From Metabacillus fastidiosus NBRC 101226 (GTDB lineage: Bacteria > Bacillota > Bacilli > Bacillales > Bacillaceae): DNA of 64,000 bases. The notes under the pieces were generated by a model. The model was not told the origin of the DNA. It saw only the letters and a program-made list of their open reading frames with translations, and made no database searches. The position numbers and the translations under genes were made by a program. Numbering within the stretch: the first letter of the stretch is position 1; each line of letters opens with the position of its first letter. Where the stretch lies: assembly GCF_001591625.1 (NCBI RefSeq), contig NZ_BCVG01000001.1:62001-126000 (forward strand), in the 5' to 3' direction. This document shows positions 43,100 through 53,632 of the stretch, piece after piece.

Positions 43100-43472
43100 C
43101 AAAATATTATTATAAATAGCAAAAAGCATGAGACTGGTTGGTTTCATGCTTTTTTGTCTTTAATCTTAAAAACTCAAACAAGCATAACCTAATCTTAAAT
43201 TTAGAACGGGGTTAAAAATATAGTTGTTTAATTTTTGATGTAAGATACTTCACTACACTAAAAAATATACCAATAAAGTCGTTTAAAAATCTAAGTTTTA
43301 CTCAACAATAGCGCTCGATTGTTGAAGACGGATTTAAAAACATTTATTCATAAGTATTTAATACTTTATTTTTACTTTTGCGTTAATAAATGACTTAGGT
43401 AAATCTAATTTTAAAGGGAAAGAAACATGTCTCCTTGTCCCTGACTTAGTAACTAGAAACATTGAAAAAGAA

Positions 43473-43503
43473 AAGCCCCGTAGAGATTTCTCTTACAGGG
43501 CTT
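43473..43503 (-). terminator. Intrinsic terminator of the PPC-domain gene
   Basis: On the minus strand AAGCCCCTGTA pairs with TACGGGGCTT around an inner AGA/TCT pair, then TTTTCTTTTTC. It lies 36 bases after the stop codon. Confidence 0.75.
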
Positions 43504-43538
43504 CACACTTTAACGTAATAGGTATCAGACATCCAATC

Positions 43539-45173
43539 CTATTTGTAAAAAGCACTTAAACGATATGTTCCAATTATATTATCACTGTTAAGAAGATAGT
43601 CACCAGCAGGTATGACTTGAATGAAATAAGTACCTTTCTCTTGAACATTATATACAATCTCTTCTTTACTTTGACCAGTATTAATAGAGAAATTTAGTAA
43701 TGTTCCATACTTATCGTATACATATAAATTATAATCAGCAGGCATCTTATCGAGAACAACTTTTACTGTTCCTGCATTTGGTGTTATTTTAAACCAATCT
43801 TTATCAAGTTTATTTTCAATTTTGAATTCATAACTAATATTTTTTATTAATGGGAAAGCATTATTTTTGACGTTATTTGGTTCGGCCAAACCAGTAAAAT
43901 AATTATCTTTTTTAGCAAAATCTGCTCTTAATCTATAATGATATCCTTTTGAATTGGCTCCTCCAGATACCAAAACATAATATGTAGAAGCATTTGCGTT
44001 TTCTACATAAATGGTTTCCGGCCTATTGCCAGCTGCTGGAGATCTTCTCCCAATTTGTTCCCCGACATTATTATATAGAAATACTTCAAAATCATGTGAG
44101 AGATTATCTAAAGTAACATATAAATCCCCTTTAGAATCTGGAACAATTGAATACCAATCATTATCTGGTGCGAGTTCTGTGGTTTGTTGATAATATCTTC
44201 CGTTTTCAATTGGAGTTGCATTTTCTTTTGTGTCATTTGAACCATTACTATTGTCAGCTTTAAATGTTGCTTTTAACTTATATTCATGCTGATCATCATA
44301 GTTTCCGCCCGCTCGATATACCTTCACAAAGTAATTTCCAGCATATTCTCCTCTTACGGTTATCGCTTCATTAGGATCACCATAAGTTACTGCACTACTA
44401 ATACGTTTACCTGCACGATCATATAATTCTGTAACATAATCATTCATAAAATAATAATCATTTGGAAGATCAGTTAAGATAATGCGAATCTCTCCAGGTC
44501 CATTCGTAACAAATTTATAATAGTCGACATCTTGATAAATACTAGTTCTCCCTTTATAAATAACACCGGAATGAATCAAATTTGCTGAATCTTTTGTGTC
44601 GTTCGGCTCAATTTCTGATTCAATAACTTGATTTTCAGTCGAAAGTTTGTGATTTCTAATATCTGATTCCCACTGTGATAATGTCCTTTGTACAGAAAAA
44701 GGTAGAGAAGCATACCCGCCCGCTTTTTTAATTTCAATTGCTCTGCTTTTTAATCTATTAAGTTTTCCTAAGTCATCGTTCAATTTTGTCATATTTCCTT
44801 CTTCCAAATGACCTTCAAGAATGTTTAATAGTCGAAACTGTGACACTTCATAAATTACGCGTTCCCTTGCAATTTTTGCAGAATTTACATATTTTTCGTT
44901 TAAGCTTTTTCGAACTGAATGACCTGGAACTTTCCCAATTGCCTTCTCAGTTCTACTAATCAATGAAGATAAAGAATCATATTGAAAGTTTAAAGTAACC
45001 ATTTCCCCTTCATTTATACGCTGATTATATTGCTCAGTTGTATTCTTTAATTGCTCTCCTAAATTAACTGCATTTACATACTCTGTGTTAGTTGCTGCAC
45101 TTATATTTTTAGAAAAAAAGAGATTTGTCCATAGTAGAAGGATCAAAGTTAAAATAGAAACAAGTTTATTCAT
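43539..45173 (-). CDS. Secreted protein with three pre-peptidase C-terminal (PPC) domains
   Basis: 544 residues. A signal peptide (1-27) precedes a helical region (30-185) of coiled-coil character. Three PPC-type beta domains follow, at about 190-305, 310-415 and 425-544. Each opens with a Glu/Asp-Pro-Asn-Asp-like start and Ala-Asn/Thr-x-Leu/Ile, and contains Asp-x-Asp-(Tyr/Trp)-(Tyr/Phe)-Lys/Ser and Tyr-Phe-(Val/Ile)-(Lys/Gln)-Val. No protease domain is attached, so it is not an enzyme by itself. It may bind the wall or polysaccharide. It is a single-gene unit that points away from the WapA-like gene. Confidence 0.75.
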   Translation of the reverse strand: MNKLVSILTLILLLWTNLFFSKNISAATNTEYVNAVNLGEQLKNTTEQYNQRINEGEMVTLNFQYDSLSSLISRTEKAIGKVPGHSVRKSLNEKYVNSAKIARERVIYEVSQFRLLNILEGHLEEGNMTKLNDDLGKLNRLKSRAIEIKKAGGYASLPFSVQRTLSQWESDIRNHKLSTENQVIESEIEPNDTKDSANLIHSGVIYKGRTSIYQDVDYYKFVTNGPGEIRIILTDLPNDYYFMNDYVTELYDRAGKRISSAVTYGDPNEAITVRGEYAGNYFVKVYRAGGNYDDQHEYKLKATFKADNSNGSNDTKENATPIENGRYYQQTTELAPDNDWYSIVPDSKGDLYVTLDNLSHDFEVFLYNNVGEQIGRRSPAAGNRPETIYVENANASTYYVLVSGGANSKGYHYRLRADFAKKDNYFTGLAEPNNVKNNAFPLIKNISYEFKIENKLDKDWFKITPNAGTVKVVLDKMPADYNLYVYDKYGTLLNFSINTGQSKEEIVYNVQEKGTYFIQVIPAGDYLLNSDNIIGTYRLSAFYK

Positions 45174-45591
45174 ATAAAGCCTCCAAAAAAATGTTCATAA
45201 ATTATAGAATATGTATTCCATACTATTTTATAATTCCCCTAAATATTATAACATCAGTTTTTTATAAACATATTTACTTTTTATTTTATTTAAATCTCTC
45301 ATTTTAAAGAGATTACTATGTTATTTTTCTTAATCTCTAAACCATTTTATACCTTAATTCTCAGAATACTTGATTTTGTTTAATCATAACAACTAATCCA
45401 AAATTTAATACTATGATTGAAATATCTAAGGTTTTTCCTCAGCTTCTTTTACCATGATATCAGTTCCTACACGAATTCCTTGTTTAATGTTCATCAATCT
45501 GGACCGATTATTGAATAAAATGACTCGTATTTTTTAAACAATTTTATTATTCTTCAAACGACTTTTTTGTAAATTAAACTTTTTTTTGCCA

Positions 45592-45619
45592 TTTAACATT
45601 TTAAAAAGATAGGTATAAT
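45592..45619 (+). promoter_or_regulatory. Promoter of the WapA-like gene
   Basis: TTTAAC (45592-45597), a 16-base spacer and TATAAT (45614-45619). It lies about 140 bases upstream of the GTG start. The rest of 45174-45760 has no gene; ACCGATTATTGAATAA near 45498 is a remnant of the dispersed element. Confidence 0.6.
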
Positions 45620-45760
45620 CTCCTGTTATTATTCAGGTCTATAGTTAGGTTTAATAGGTTGAATATAGCTCTAATATACAAAGTAGGTAAGAGAGGAGGA
45701 TATTTCCATAATTAGGTGTTTATTTCAAAAATTATTTAATTAAAACAAGGAGATGAGTTA

Positions 45761-48700
45761 GTGGAAACAAGTAAAAAAAGAAGTTTTTATTCTATTATTT
45801 GTCGTATCTTAGTATCTACGATGATTATTACCTCTATTCCAATACACGGAGTAACAAAGGCAAGAGCTATTGATAATAGCGAAGAATCAAAACAAGATGA
45901 AGTAGAAACTGCAACAAATAATGAGTCAATTGATTCTTCTTCAGTGGAAGTGGAAAGCCTTCGAAACGAGACAACCAAAGTATTTGTAAACAAGGATGGT
46001 TCCTATACCGCAGAAGCCTATACAAAACCCGTCCATTATAAAAAGGACAATAAATGGCATGATATTGATAATACTTTAGTAGAAAATAATACCCAAGAAC
46101 TCGAAAATAAATCAAATTCTTTTAAAGTGAAATTCCCGAAAAAGCCGAAAAAAGAGGATAAATCAAAACTGTATACATTTAGCACTAAGGGTCATGAGGT
46201 GGTAGTGGAATTTATTGATAACACTAATACAAAGCCTAAAGTGCATAATGGTCTTAAAGATACAGTGAGTAAATCTAATAAGAATAAAGTAAAATATGAA
46301 AATCTTTATGATGGGGTAACATTTGATTATGCAGTGGATAGTTCTAAAATAAAAGAAAATATTATTTTGGACTCCTATAGAGGGAAAAATACCTTTCAAT
46401 TCAATCTTCTTACAAAAGGATTAAAAGCAGCAAAAAAAGAAGATGGAACTATCGAATTTACAGATAGTAAAACAGGAGAGTTTTTGTTCTATATTCAGCG
46501 TCCTTATATGTATGATTCATCGGAAAGTAAAAGTATCTCAGAAAAAGTAACTCAAGAAATAATACCTACTGAATCTGGATTTACTTTAACGATTACCGCT
46601 GATGAAGCATATTTAAAAGATCCTAATCGGGTTTATCCGGTTGTCATTGATCCATGGATTGATAACTTTAAAACTTCCGATGCTTTTGTAGCTAGTAAGC
46701 AAGATTACGGTTTTGGCCTATTAGACTATCTAAGTGTTGGATCTAGTGCTAATTTTGGAAAAACGAGAACGTATTTACGCTGGAATCCACTTCCGGATAT
46801 TCCTGATGCTGAAATAGTTGGGGGAAGTGTTGGGATTTATCAATATGAAACCAATGCGGATGTACCAATCTCTCTTCATAGACTAACCCAAAGTTATTCT
46901 ACCTCTACAATAAATTGGACAAATCAGCCTTCTTATAATCCAGTACCAGAAGCCACAATTAGTAGAAAAGATATTGGTTATATATACTTTCCAGTCAATG
47001 AGTTGTTAAAAGATTGGTACAACAAAAAGGCTTCACCATTCGGAGTTGTATTAAAGTATGCAGATAATCAAGAGGAAACAGCTGCTAATAAACTATTCCA
47101 TGCTACAGAATGGGTAAACCCAAACGGAACGTTAGTGGGTGAGCCGAAATTAGTAATTTCCTATCGACCTAAAGAGTTACTAGGAATCACAGATTATTGG
47201 GCATACACACCAGATTTACTTCAAGGAGAAGGAACAGCAGTAGTCAATTTGATTAATGGAAATATGGTGTATGATGTCCCGTTAACTTCTCTTCCAAGCC
47301 GGACAGATGCCTTTAATTTAAAGCTTGTTTATAATAGTCGTTCCTCCCTATCAGATACAAATGGGATTGGATGGACGTTAAGCTCACAAAGAAAATTGAT
47401 TCCTAGTAGTGATAATAGCATTATTGAATATATTGATGAAAATGGGACACAGTATCACTTTTCTAGAAATCAATATGATTCAAAAACTGGTTATTCTTCG
47501 CCTGAAGGAACCGCATTCGAATTAACAAATACTGAGAGTGGATATACCTTAAAGCAGCCCGATGAAACGGTTTTAGAGTTTGATTCATATGGTCGTAATA
47601 CAAAGATAACAGATGAAAAAGGAGATAATATTCTCTATTCCTTTGATGGAACTTCTTTCCGTGTAGTCAAAATTAGTGAACGATTTGGTTCAGATTCAAC
47701 TGGAAGAGATCTTTCACTTATTTATAATCCAAATGGGCTATTAGAAAAAGTAACGGATTTTAGGGGAACTGATACGATATTTTCATATAGTCCTGGTAGC
47801 GGAGGGAATTTACTAACTGGAATTACTTATGCAGCAAATCGAAGTGAGAAGAAAAGTATTACTTTTTCTTATAACACGAATGGGAAATTAGAGAATGTAG
47901 TCAATGCAAATGGTCATAAAGGAACTATTGAATATGATTCTAATAATAGGGCAACTAAAATTATTGATCCGCGTTCTGAAACTTTCTTTTCTCAATTAGC
48001 CTATCCTTCACAAACAGAAACGATTTTTACTGATGCGAATGGAAACAAAACCTATTATAAAAATGACTCAGATCAACCAAAAGGTACTGTTAATGTCATT
48101 GAAATGACAGAAGATTATCAGGGAACTACTCCATCAACAACAAAATATGAATGGAAAAATAATGAGGTTACAAAGGTTATTGAACCAAATAAAGATTCAG
48201 GTGTGGCAAATGGAGCGACCACAACGGCTGATTACGATGAAAAAGGAAATTTAACGAATATAACAACGCCAAATCAAGAAACAGAAACAACGATGTATGA
48301 CGAGAAATCAAACGTCACAAATGAAAAAACCAATACAGGATTATCAGCACAGTTTGAGTATGATAATAAAAGTAATTTATTATTTTCAAGTAATCAACTT
48401 GGTTTAACAAATTACTTTTCCTATGATCGCTTTGGGAATGTAGCAACGAACGTTTCAACAACTTCATTAGGGTTTAATCTTTTAACAAATAGTAACTTTG
48501 AGGCACTTGATAGTAATAGCTTACCAACAAATTGGTTGATGAAAACAGGTACAGGTTATGCAACAAGTAATGATCATAAGTATGGAAAGCGTTCTATAAA
48601 AATGACCCTTACCGGGACGGATGGAGGACGCTATCTTTATCAAGTAGTACCTATGCAAGCGACATCTGATAAGAATTACACGGTATCTGGGTGGTTAAAA

Positions 48701-51649
48701 ACAGATAATGTAAGTGGAACAGGTGCACAATTACGTGTTTACTTTAAAGATGCGAGCAATCAGTTTATAAAAGATGGAGCAGGCAATACAATCGCATATG
48801 TTACAAAAGGATTAAAAGGCACTAGAGATTGGATGTTAGTTTCGAATTCATTTACAGCTCCAAGTAATGCTGCATTTGTTGAAGTTGAGCTTGTGTTTAG
48901 CGGGGCCGGCACGGCTTACTTTGATGGAGTTCAATTAAACTCGGGATCAATGGTAGCTGATTATGTATCAAATGAAAATGCAAGTATGGAAGCAGGAACT
49001 GGTACAACAATTGATAATTGGACGTTAAATGCCATTAGCGCAGGAGACGGGCGATCAAGTACAGTTACAAAGGCTGGAAAGTATTCTGCACGTTTAACAG
49101 GTTCAAGTACGGCAAAACGTTATATTGGACAAACTGTGGAAACTAATGGTCAAATGGGAGATCCAGTTACGATATCAGGCTGGGCAAATGCTCAATCACC
49201 TAATTCAACAGGTGAATTTGCTTTACAAGTGTCATTTGTCTACAGTGATGGCACTGAGGGAAAATATACTGTTCCATTTGATAAAACCCTAGTGAACAAA
49301 TGGCAGTTTGTGAAAAAGACATTCCGTGCAACAAAGAATTTTAATCAAGTTAAAATATATGCTCTTTATAATAATCAGGCTGGAACCGCCTATTTTGATA
49401 ATATTAAATTGGAAGAGCAAGGCTCTACTGAAACAAGAAATTATGATGCAAATGGGAACCTCATTTTATCCAATACAGATGCACTGAACCAAACAATGGA
49501 TTATAAATATGATGCGAACGGAAATCAAACTGAGGTCACGACACCAGGTGGACGAAAGGCGTTATACGGATATGATTTTTTAGATCACCTTAAAAATATG
49601 ACACAAGTTGCACCAAGCGGAATGGCAAATATTACAACCAGTTACGAACATGATGTTCAAGGAAACTTAAAAGCTCGAAAAGATCCGAGGGGTAATGTCA
49701 CATCATTTGAATATAATGCTGTCAATCAAGTCACAAAAGAAACAGATCCGCTTGGGAAATTTATTAAGTCAGATTATGAGGCAAATGGAAATTTAAAAAC
49801 CGTTGAGATAGGAAAAGGAACAAAGATTCTTTCTAATAAGGAATTGAAATATGATCGTAAAAACCAACTTACTGAAGAATGGTTGAATGGTCAAAAAAAG
49901 AGAGATTACACTTACGATTTTGCAGGAAATGTGAAAACAATTCAGCAAGACGGACAAACTTATTCTTTTACCTATGATCCATTAAATCGTTTATTATCCT
50001 CACAGGAACCTGCAGGATATAAATTAACTTATAGTTATGAACAAGATCTTAATAAGTCATACTATGGCTCTCTTAACTCATATGTTGAGTCTTTTGGTTC
50101 CAAATCCTATACAACAACAGTTGGTTATGACGATTTACAACGAATCTCATCTATTAAAACTCCAACAGGAGAGAGTAGTGAGTATTATTACAATGAAAAA
50201 AGTCTGCTCACCCATATGAAGTTGTTCTCAGACACAAATGTTTCTTCATTGAGTATATACCAAACGTTTGATGATGCAGGTCGGCTACAAGGGAAACATT
50301 TAGTTGGAGCCACAAATTTAGATCAATCATACAGTTATGATCTGGATGGAAATATCAAGACCTATAATGACGGAAAAGATACTCATAACTATGTCTATGA
50401 TTTTGCAAACCGTCTTCAATCATGGACATATAAAGGAAGTAAAATTTCATATGAATATGACGAGTCAGGTAACCTTAAAAATCCAAATGGAAAATCTTTA
50501 ACATTTAACGAAGCAAACGAGGTTAATGGATTTACTTATGACGAAGCAGGAAATCTTCTTCAAGATGATAAATATCTTTATGAGTGGGACGGAGAAGGGC
50601 AACTACTTGCGATCAAAGATTTAAATAAAACAACTATTGCAAGCTTTACGTATGATCCAAATGGATTGAGAAAAACAAAAACAGTCGGATCTACCACTTA
50701 TTATTATCATTATAATGGTTCAGAATTGATTCGTATAACAGATGATAATAATCAAACTATATGGGCCTTTACTTGGAGTTATGGAAAGCCGATGAGCGTT
50801 ACGAACAAAAATGGAGAGACATTTTTCTTTGTAACAAATCAACATGGAGATGTTGTCCAAATTGTAGATAAAAATGGAGTTTCTATAGCTACTTATAGTT
50901 ATGATCCTTGGGGAAATCCAACATCTTCTGAACCAACAGATACACGTATTTCGGGGCAACCAATTCGATATGCAGGATATGTCTATGATGGAGAGACGAA
51001 GTTGTATTATCTTCAATCCAGGTATTATGACCCGCAAACAGCAAGATTTATTTCACGTGATACTTACCCAGGGGATGTAGATAATTCAGGCTCTCAAAAT
51101 GCCTATGTGTATGCAGAAGATAATCCTGTGATGTATACAGACAATGAAGGAACATGGGTTGTAAATGCCGCATTTTTAATTTACGATGGAATAGCATATG
51201 TTAAAAACCCTTCTCTTTCAGGTGCCGCTTGGCTTATAGTAGATGTGGCTAGCTTTGCAGATCCAACTGGAACTGCATCAACTATCGCTCATTCAGGCAA
51301 ACTTCTAAAGGGAGCAAAAGTACTTGGAAAAACCAAAAATGCAGGAAAAGCTATTAAGAAAGCGAAATCTCTTAAGGCGAAAGGTAAGAAACCGTTAAAA
51401 TTGGATTTACAGTTTTTTGCTAAGGATTTGACTAAAGGTATTAGCAAAAAACTATTAGACGGTAATAGAGTAAAAATAGAAATGTTTAAAAATGGGAAAT
51501 ATGATAAGTTTAAATTAGAAAAAGATAGGGCTATTAATAGTGGTGTTGGTACTCACGGGGGAAGTGCCTGGAAACTGAAAGATACAAGAAAACCAGGATC
51601 ATATTGGACATTAGATAAAAACGGGAAATTATTAAGGTATAGTAACTAA
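45761..51649 (+). CDS. WapA/RHS-family secreted polymorphic toxin
   Basis: 1962 residues. A signal peptide (1-37) is followed by an acidic region and a DNRLRE-type domain (about 300-470: Arg-Thr-Tyr-Leu-Arg-Trp, Ile-Asn-Trp-Thr-Asn-Gln-Pro). Tyr-Asp repeats of the RHS/YD family run to about 1730, broken by two carbohydrate-binding-like domains (about 905-1223). The RHS core Tyr-Leu-Gln-Ser-Arg-Tyr-Tyr-Asp-Pro lies near 1750. Then comes the pre-toxin motif Leu-Asp-Leu-Gln-Phe-Phe-Ala (about 1880) and a variable C-terminal toxin of about 80 residues with Gly-Thr-His-Gly-Gly-Ser-Ala-Trp. RHS shells carry toxins into neighbouring cells. A small RNase-like toxin is possible but not shown. Start GTG after AAGGAG. 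Confidence 0.9.
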   Translation: METSKKRSFYSIICRILVSTMIITSIPIHGVTKARAIDNSEESKQDEVETATNNESIDSSSVEVESLRNETTKVFVNKDGSYTAEAYTKPVHYKKDNKWHDIDNTLVENNTQELENKSNSFKVKFPKKPKKEDKSKLYTFSTKGHEVVVEFIDNTNTKPKVHNGLKDTVSKSNKNKVKYENLYDGVTFDYAVDSSKIKENIILDSYRGKNTFQFNLLTKGLKAAKKEDGTIEFTDSKTGEFLFYIQRPYMYDSSESKSISEKVTQEIIPTESGFTLTITADEAYLKDPNRVYPVVIDPWIDNFKTSDAFVASKQDYGFGLLDYLSVGSSANFGKTRTYLRWNPLPDIPDAEIVGGSVGIYQYETNADVPISLHRLTQSYSTSTINWTNQPSYNPVPEATISRKDIGYIYFPVNELLKDWYNKKASPFGVVLKYADNQEETAANKLFHATEWVNPNGTLVGEPKLVISYRPKELLGITDYWAYTPDLLQGEGTAVVNLINGNMVYDVPLTSLPSRTDAFNLKLVYNSRSSLSDTNGIGWTLSSQRKLIPSSDNSIIEYIDENGTQYHFSRNQYDSKTGYSSPEGTAFELTNTESGYTLKQPDETVLEFDSYGRNTKITDEKGDNILYSFDGTSFRVVKISERFGSDSTGRDLSLIYNPNGLLEKVTDFRGTDTIFSYSPGSGGNLLTGITYAANRSEKKSITFSYNTNGKLENVVNANGHKGTIEYDSNNRATKIIDPRSETFFSQLAYPSQTETIFTDANGNKTYYKNDSDQPKGTVNVIEMTEDYQGTTPSTTKYEWKNNEVTKVIEPNKDSGVANGATTTADYDEKGNLTNITTPNQETETTMYDEKSNVTNEKTNTGLSAQFEYDNKSNLLFSSNQLGLTNYFSYDRFGNVATNVSTTSLGFNLLTNSNFEALDSNSLPTNWLMKTGTGYATSNDHKYGKRSIKMTLTGTDGGRYLYQVVPMQATSDKNYTVSGWLKTDNVSGTGAQLRVYFKDASNQFIKDGAGNTIAYVTKGLKGTRDWMLVSNSFTAPSNAAFVEVELVFSGAGTAYFDGVQLNSGSMVADYVSNENASMEAGTGTTIDNWTLNAISAGDGRSSTVTKAGKYSARLTGSSTAKRYIGQTVETNGQMGDPVTISGWANAQSPNSTGEFALQVSFVYSDGTEGKYTVPFDKTLVNKWQFVKKTFRATKNFNQVKIYALYNNQAGTAYFDNIKLEEQGSTETRNYDANGNLILSNTDALNQTMDYKYDANGNQTEVTTPGGRKALYGYDFLDHLKNMTQVAPSGMANITTSYEHDVQGNLKARKDPRGNVTSFEYNAVNQVTKETDPLGKFIKSDYEANGNLKTVEIGKGTKILSNKELKYDRKNQLTEEWLNGQKKRDYTYDFAGNVKTIQQDGQTYSFTYDPLNRLLSSQEPAGYKLTYSYEQDLNKSYYGSLNSYVESFGSKSYTTTVGYDDLQRISSIKTPTGESSEYYYNEKSLLTHMKLFSDTNVSSLSIYQTFDDAGRLQGKHLVGATNLDQSYSYDLDGNIKTYNDGKDTHNYVYDFANRLQSWTYKGSKISYEYDESGNLKNPNGKSLTFNEANEVNGFTYDEAGNLLQDDKYLYEWDGEGQLLAIKDLNKTTIASFTYDPNGLRKTKTVGSTTYYYHYNGSELIRITDDNNQTIWAFTWSYGKPMSVTNKNGETFFFVTNQHGDVVQIVDKNGVSIATYSYDPWGNPTSSEPTDTRISGQPIRYAGYVYDGETKLYYLQSRYYDPQTARFISRDTYPGDVDNSGSQNAYVYAEDNPVMYTDNEGTWVVNAAFLIYDGIAYVKNPSLSGAAWLIVDVASFADPTGTASTIAHSGKLLKGAKVLGKTKNAGKAIKKAKSLKAKGKKPLKLDLQFFAKDLTKGISKKLLDGNRVKIEMFKNGKYDKFKLEKDRAINSGVGTHGGSAWKLKDTRKPGSYWTLDKNGKLLRYSN

Positions 51650-51685
51650 TTATAAATATTAATATCTTATAAAGGGGTGTAACTT

Positions 51686-52294
51686 CTGTATATTGAAGAG
51701 GTAACAAATAGAGAAAAGAATATATTAATTAATAAATTTAAAACATTCGACATACATGAAGAAGAAAATCCTCATGGTAGATTCCATATAGGAATTTTGG
51801 ATAGATTTAGTAAAGTGTTAACTCCTGAAGAAGCCGATAGTCTTCTTATAACTTACAATCAAAATGTTAAAAGGGAAACCCAAAGTAAATATTTCGAACA
51901 AGAAGCTAAATTTCTTAATTTTTTCAACTATGCTTATAAATTGAATGGTGAAACACCTGTTTATGTATATTGCCCAGATATTTTAGACATACTGAGAAAG
52001 GTAGAAAACCCAATAATTAAATTTTTAGATGATAAAGATATACAATTATTTGATACACTGTATGAAAATATAAAAATCACGGATAATCTATACAAAGTAG
52101 ATAAAGAACTATTACAATTTTTTGCAAAGTTGTCATTAAGAGAGCTATGCTTCTCTAATTTCTTTTTCAGTAATTCAGATTCTGTTATAATTGGGAATTA
52201 TGAATTGAATTTTCCAATTTACTGTTTAAATGAGGATTCAATGCTAATTTATGGAAAAAAAGCCTTTGAAGTTGGATTGTTTATTAGAAAATAA
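51686..52294 (+). CDS. Probable immunity protein of the RHS toxin
   Basis: About 202 residues, family not recognised, acidic and soluble. The open frame runs from a stop at 51680-51682 to 52294, yet contains no ATG, GTG or TTG before a TTG at 51797. Upstream codons encode plausible protein (Tyr-Ile-Glu-Glu-Val-Thr-Asn), and AAAGGGGTG lies 8 bases before a CTG at 51686, so CTG (or ATT at 51692) is the likely start. Position 37 bases after the toxin gene is typical of immunity genes. If TTG is the start, the protein has 165 residues. Confidence 0.6.
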   Translation: MYIEEVTNREKNILINKFKTFDIHEEENPHGRFHIGILDRFSKVLTPEEADSLLITYNQNVKRETQSKYFEQEAKFLNFFNYAYKLNGETPVYVYCPDILDILRKVENPIIKFLDDKDIQLFDTLYENIKITDNLYKVDKELLQFFAKLSLRELCFSNFFFSNSDSVIIGNYELNFPIYCLNEDSMLIYGKKAFEVGLFIRK

Positions 52295-52441
52295 AGTAGA
52301 ACAAATGATATATTCTCCATGCTTTTTCTTAGAGATATGTGTAGTTTTATAAAAAGATTGATCAACGGTTTAAACTCTACCCATGATATAGAAGAACTAT
52401 ATTTCAATTGTAGAGTTTATATATATTATCTTTTTTATTTT

Positions 52442-52504
52442 TGATATAATAGCATTAATTTGGAAGCACCAAATGTATAGTTATCCTATACATTTGGTGC
52501 TTTT
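52442..52504 (+). promoter_or_regulatory. Promoter with GGAAGCACC terminator leader (transglutaminase-like gene)
   Basis: An extended -10 TGATATAAT (TATAAT at 52445-52450) is followed 12 bases later by GGAAGCACC (52462-52470). This begins a perfect 17-bp stem (loop TTATC) ending in TTTTTT. Unregulated transcription would stop about 50 bases after it starts. The gene at 52550 follows 46 bases later. Confidence 0.8.
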
Positions 52505-52549
52505 TTGTGTTTATTTTATATATTTCATAGATAAAAAGGGTGTATAAAG

Positions 52550-53572
52550 ATGAAAAGTAAGAAAAAGTATATACCAATTGCAATAACACTGGGATTAGTT
52601 ACAAGTAATTTTTCACCTGTCTATGCGGTAAAAAATATACCGTCAAAAATTTTAAAAAAGGCCAAAACAGCAGAATATAATAAATATGAAAAGATAGCTA
52701 TAAAAACAATACCAATTGAACGGTTTAAAAACCTTCTTGATACTATACCTAGAGAGAATAAAAATTGGAAAATTTACGATATGAAAAACAAAAATGATTT
52801 CTTTATCTTATTAGATAAAGTTTACACTGAATTGCCGCAGTCGGTTTCCATATATAATAATGTTTCATCTGAAGAATTACAACAATGGAAGGATAAATAT
52901 TTTCAAAAGAGCCGGATATCAAGTATGAAGAATATAGCTACTTTAGCCAATTATGATATTAGAAAAAAGGCTTCAAATCTTATTCTTTTAGAGGATGTCT
53001 CTCATGACAAATATCAGGCTGTTCAAATTGAGAAGAGTTTAGGAGTGTTTGCGAAAGAATTTGCAAGCTCCATTAGATATTTACCACCTGAACAGAAAGT
53101 ACATGTTATATATGATTATATATATTATCAATTTAAATATAAGGCTACCAAAACTACTGACATGCTTGTAGGGAATACTTACAACCGGCAGCTTGCATGT
53201 AATGGGTTTTCTCGCTTATTTTATGAATTAGTAAAGGCATCAAATCTTCCAGTACGGTTAGTTGAATCTGAAGATCATTATTATAATCATGTAAAAATAG
53301 AAGATATAACTGTAAATAAAACAAATCAAGGTAAAAATACAGAAAAGTGGCTCATTATTGATCTAACTACAGATATCTTATTGAATGAAAAACATGGTGC
53401 CACTGGTTTATCTGAAGCGGCCTACTTATCGTATGTATCAAAAGTTGGATTCTATCGTTCATTGCCAAGTAGTAAAGAACTGGCTGTTTCACAGGATTGG
53501 ACAAATGCAGAAAAGAAAAACTTTTTACACACATATAATAGTCTAAGCCTTAATTCAAAGGATATCCGCTAA
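52550..53572 (+). CDS. Secreted transglutaminase-like protein
   Basis: 340 residues. A signal peptide (1-26, Val-Tyr-Ala) precedes a helical part and a transglutaminase/papain-like core. The core has Ala-Cys-Asn-Gly-Phe-Ser-Arg-Leu with Cys near 216, Tyr-Asn-His-Val-Lys-Ile with His near 247, and Trp-Leu-Ile-Ile-Asp-Leu-Thr with Asp near 270, in the Cys-His-Asp order of the catalytic triad. Such enzymes cleave or cross-link proteins at the cell surface. The single transcription unit has the GGAAGCACC leader, so it may belong to the same regulon as the transfer and Tad-like genes. Confidence 0.78.
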   Translation: MKSKKKYIPIAITLGLVTSNFSPVYAVKNIPSKILKKAKTAEYNKYEKIAIKTIPIERFKNLLDTIPRENKNWKIYDMKNKNDFFILLDKVYTELPQSVSIYNNVSSEELQQWKDKYFQKSRISSMKNIATLANYDIRKKASNLILLEDVSHDKYQAVQIEKSLGVFAKEFASSIRYLPPEQKVHVIYDYIYYQFKYKATKTTDMLVGNTYNRQLACNGFSRLFYELVKASNLPVRLVESEDHYYNHVKIEDITVNKTNQGKNTEKWLIIDLTTDILLNEKHGATGLSEAAYLSYVSKVGFYRSLPSSKELAVSQDWTNAEKKNFLHTYNSLSLNSKDIR

Positions 53573-53632
53573 AAATTAAATACATAGACTCATAAAAAAG
53601 TTAATTATGTTATTTTCATAGGACTTTATATA

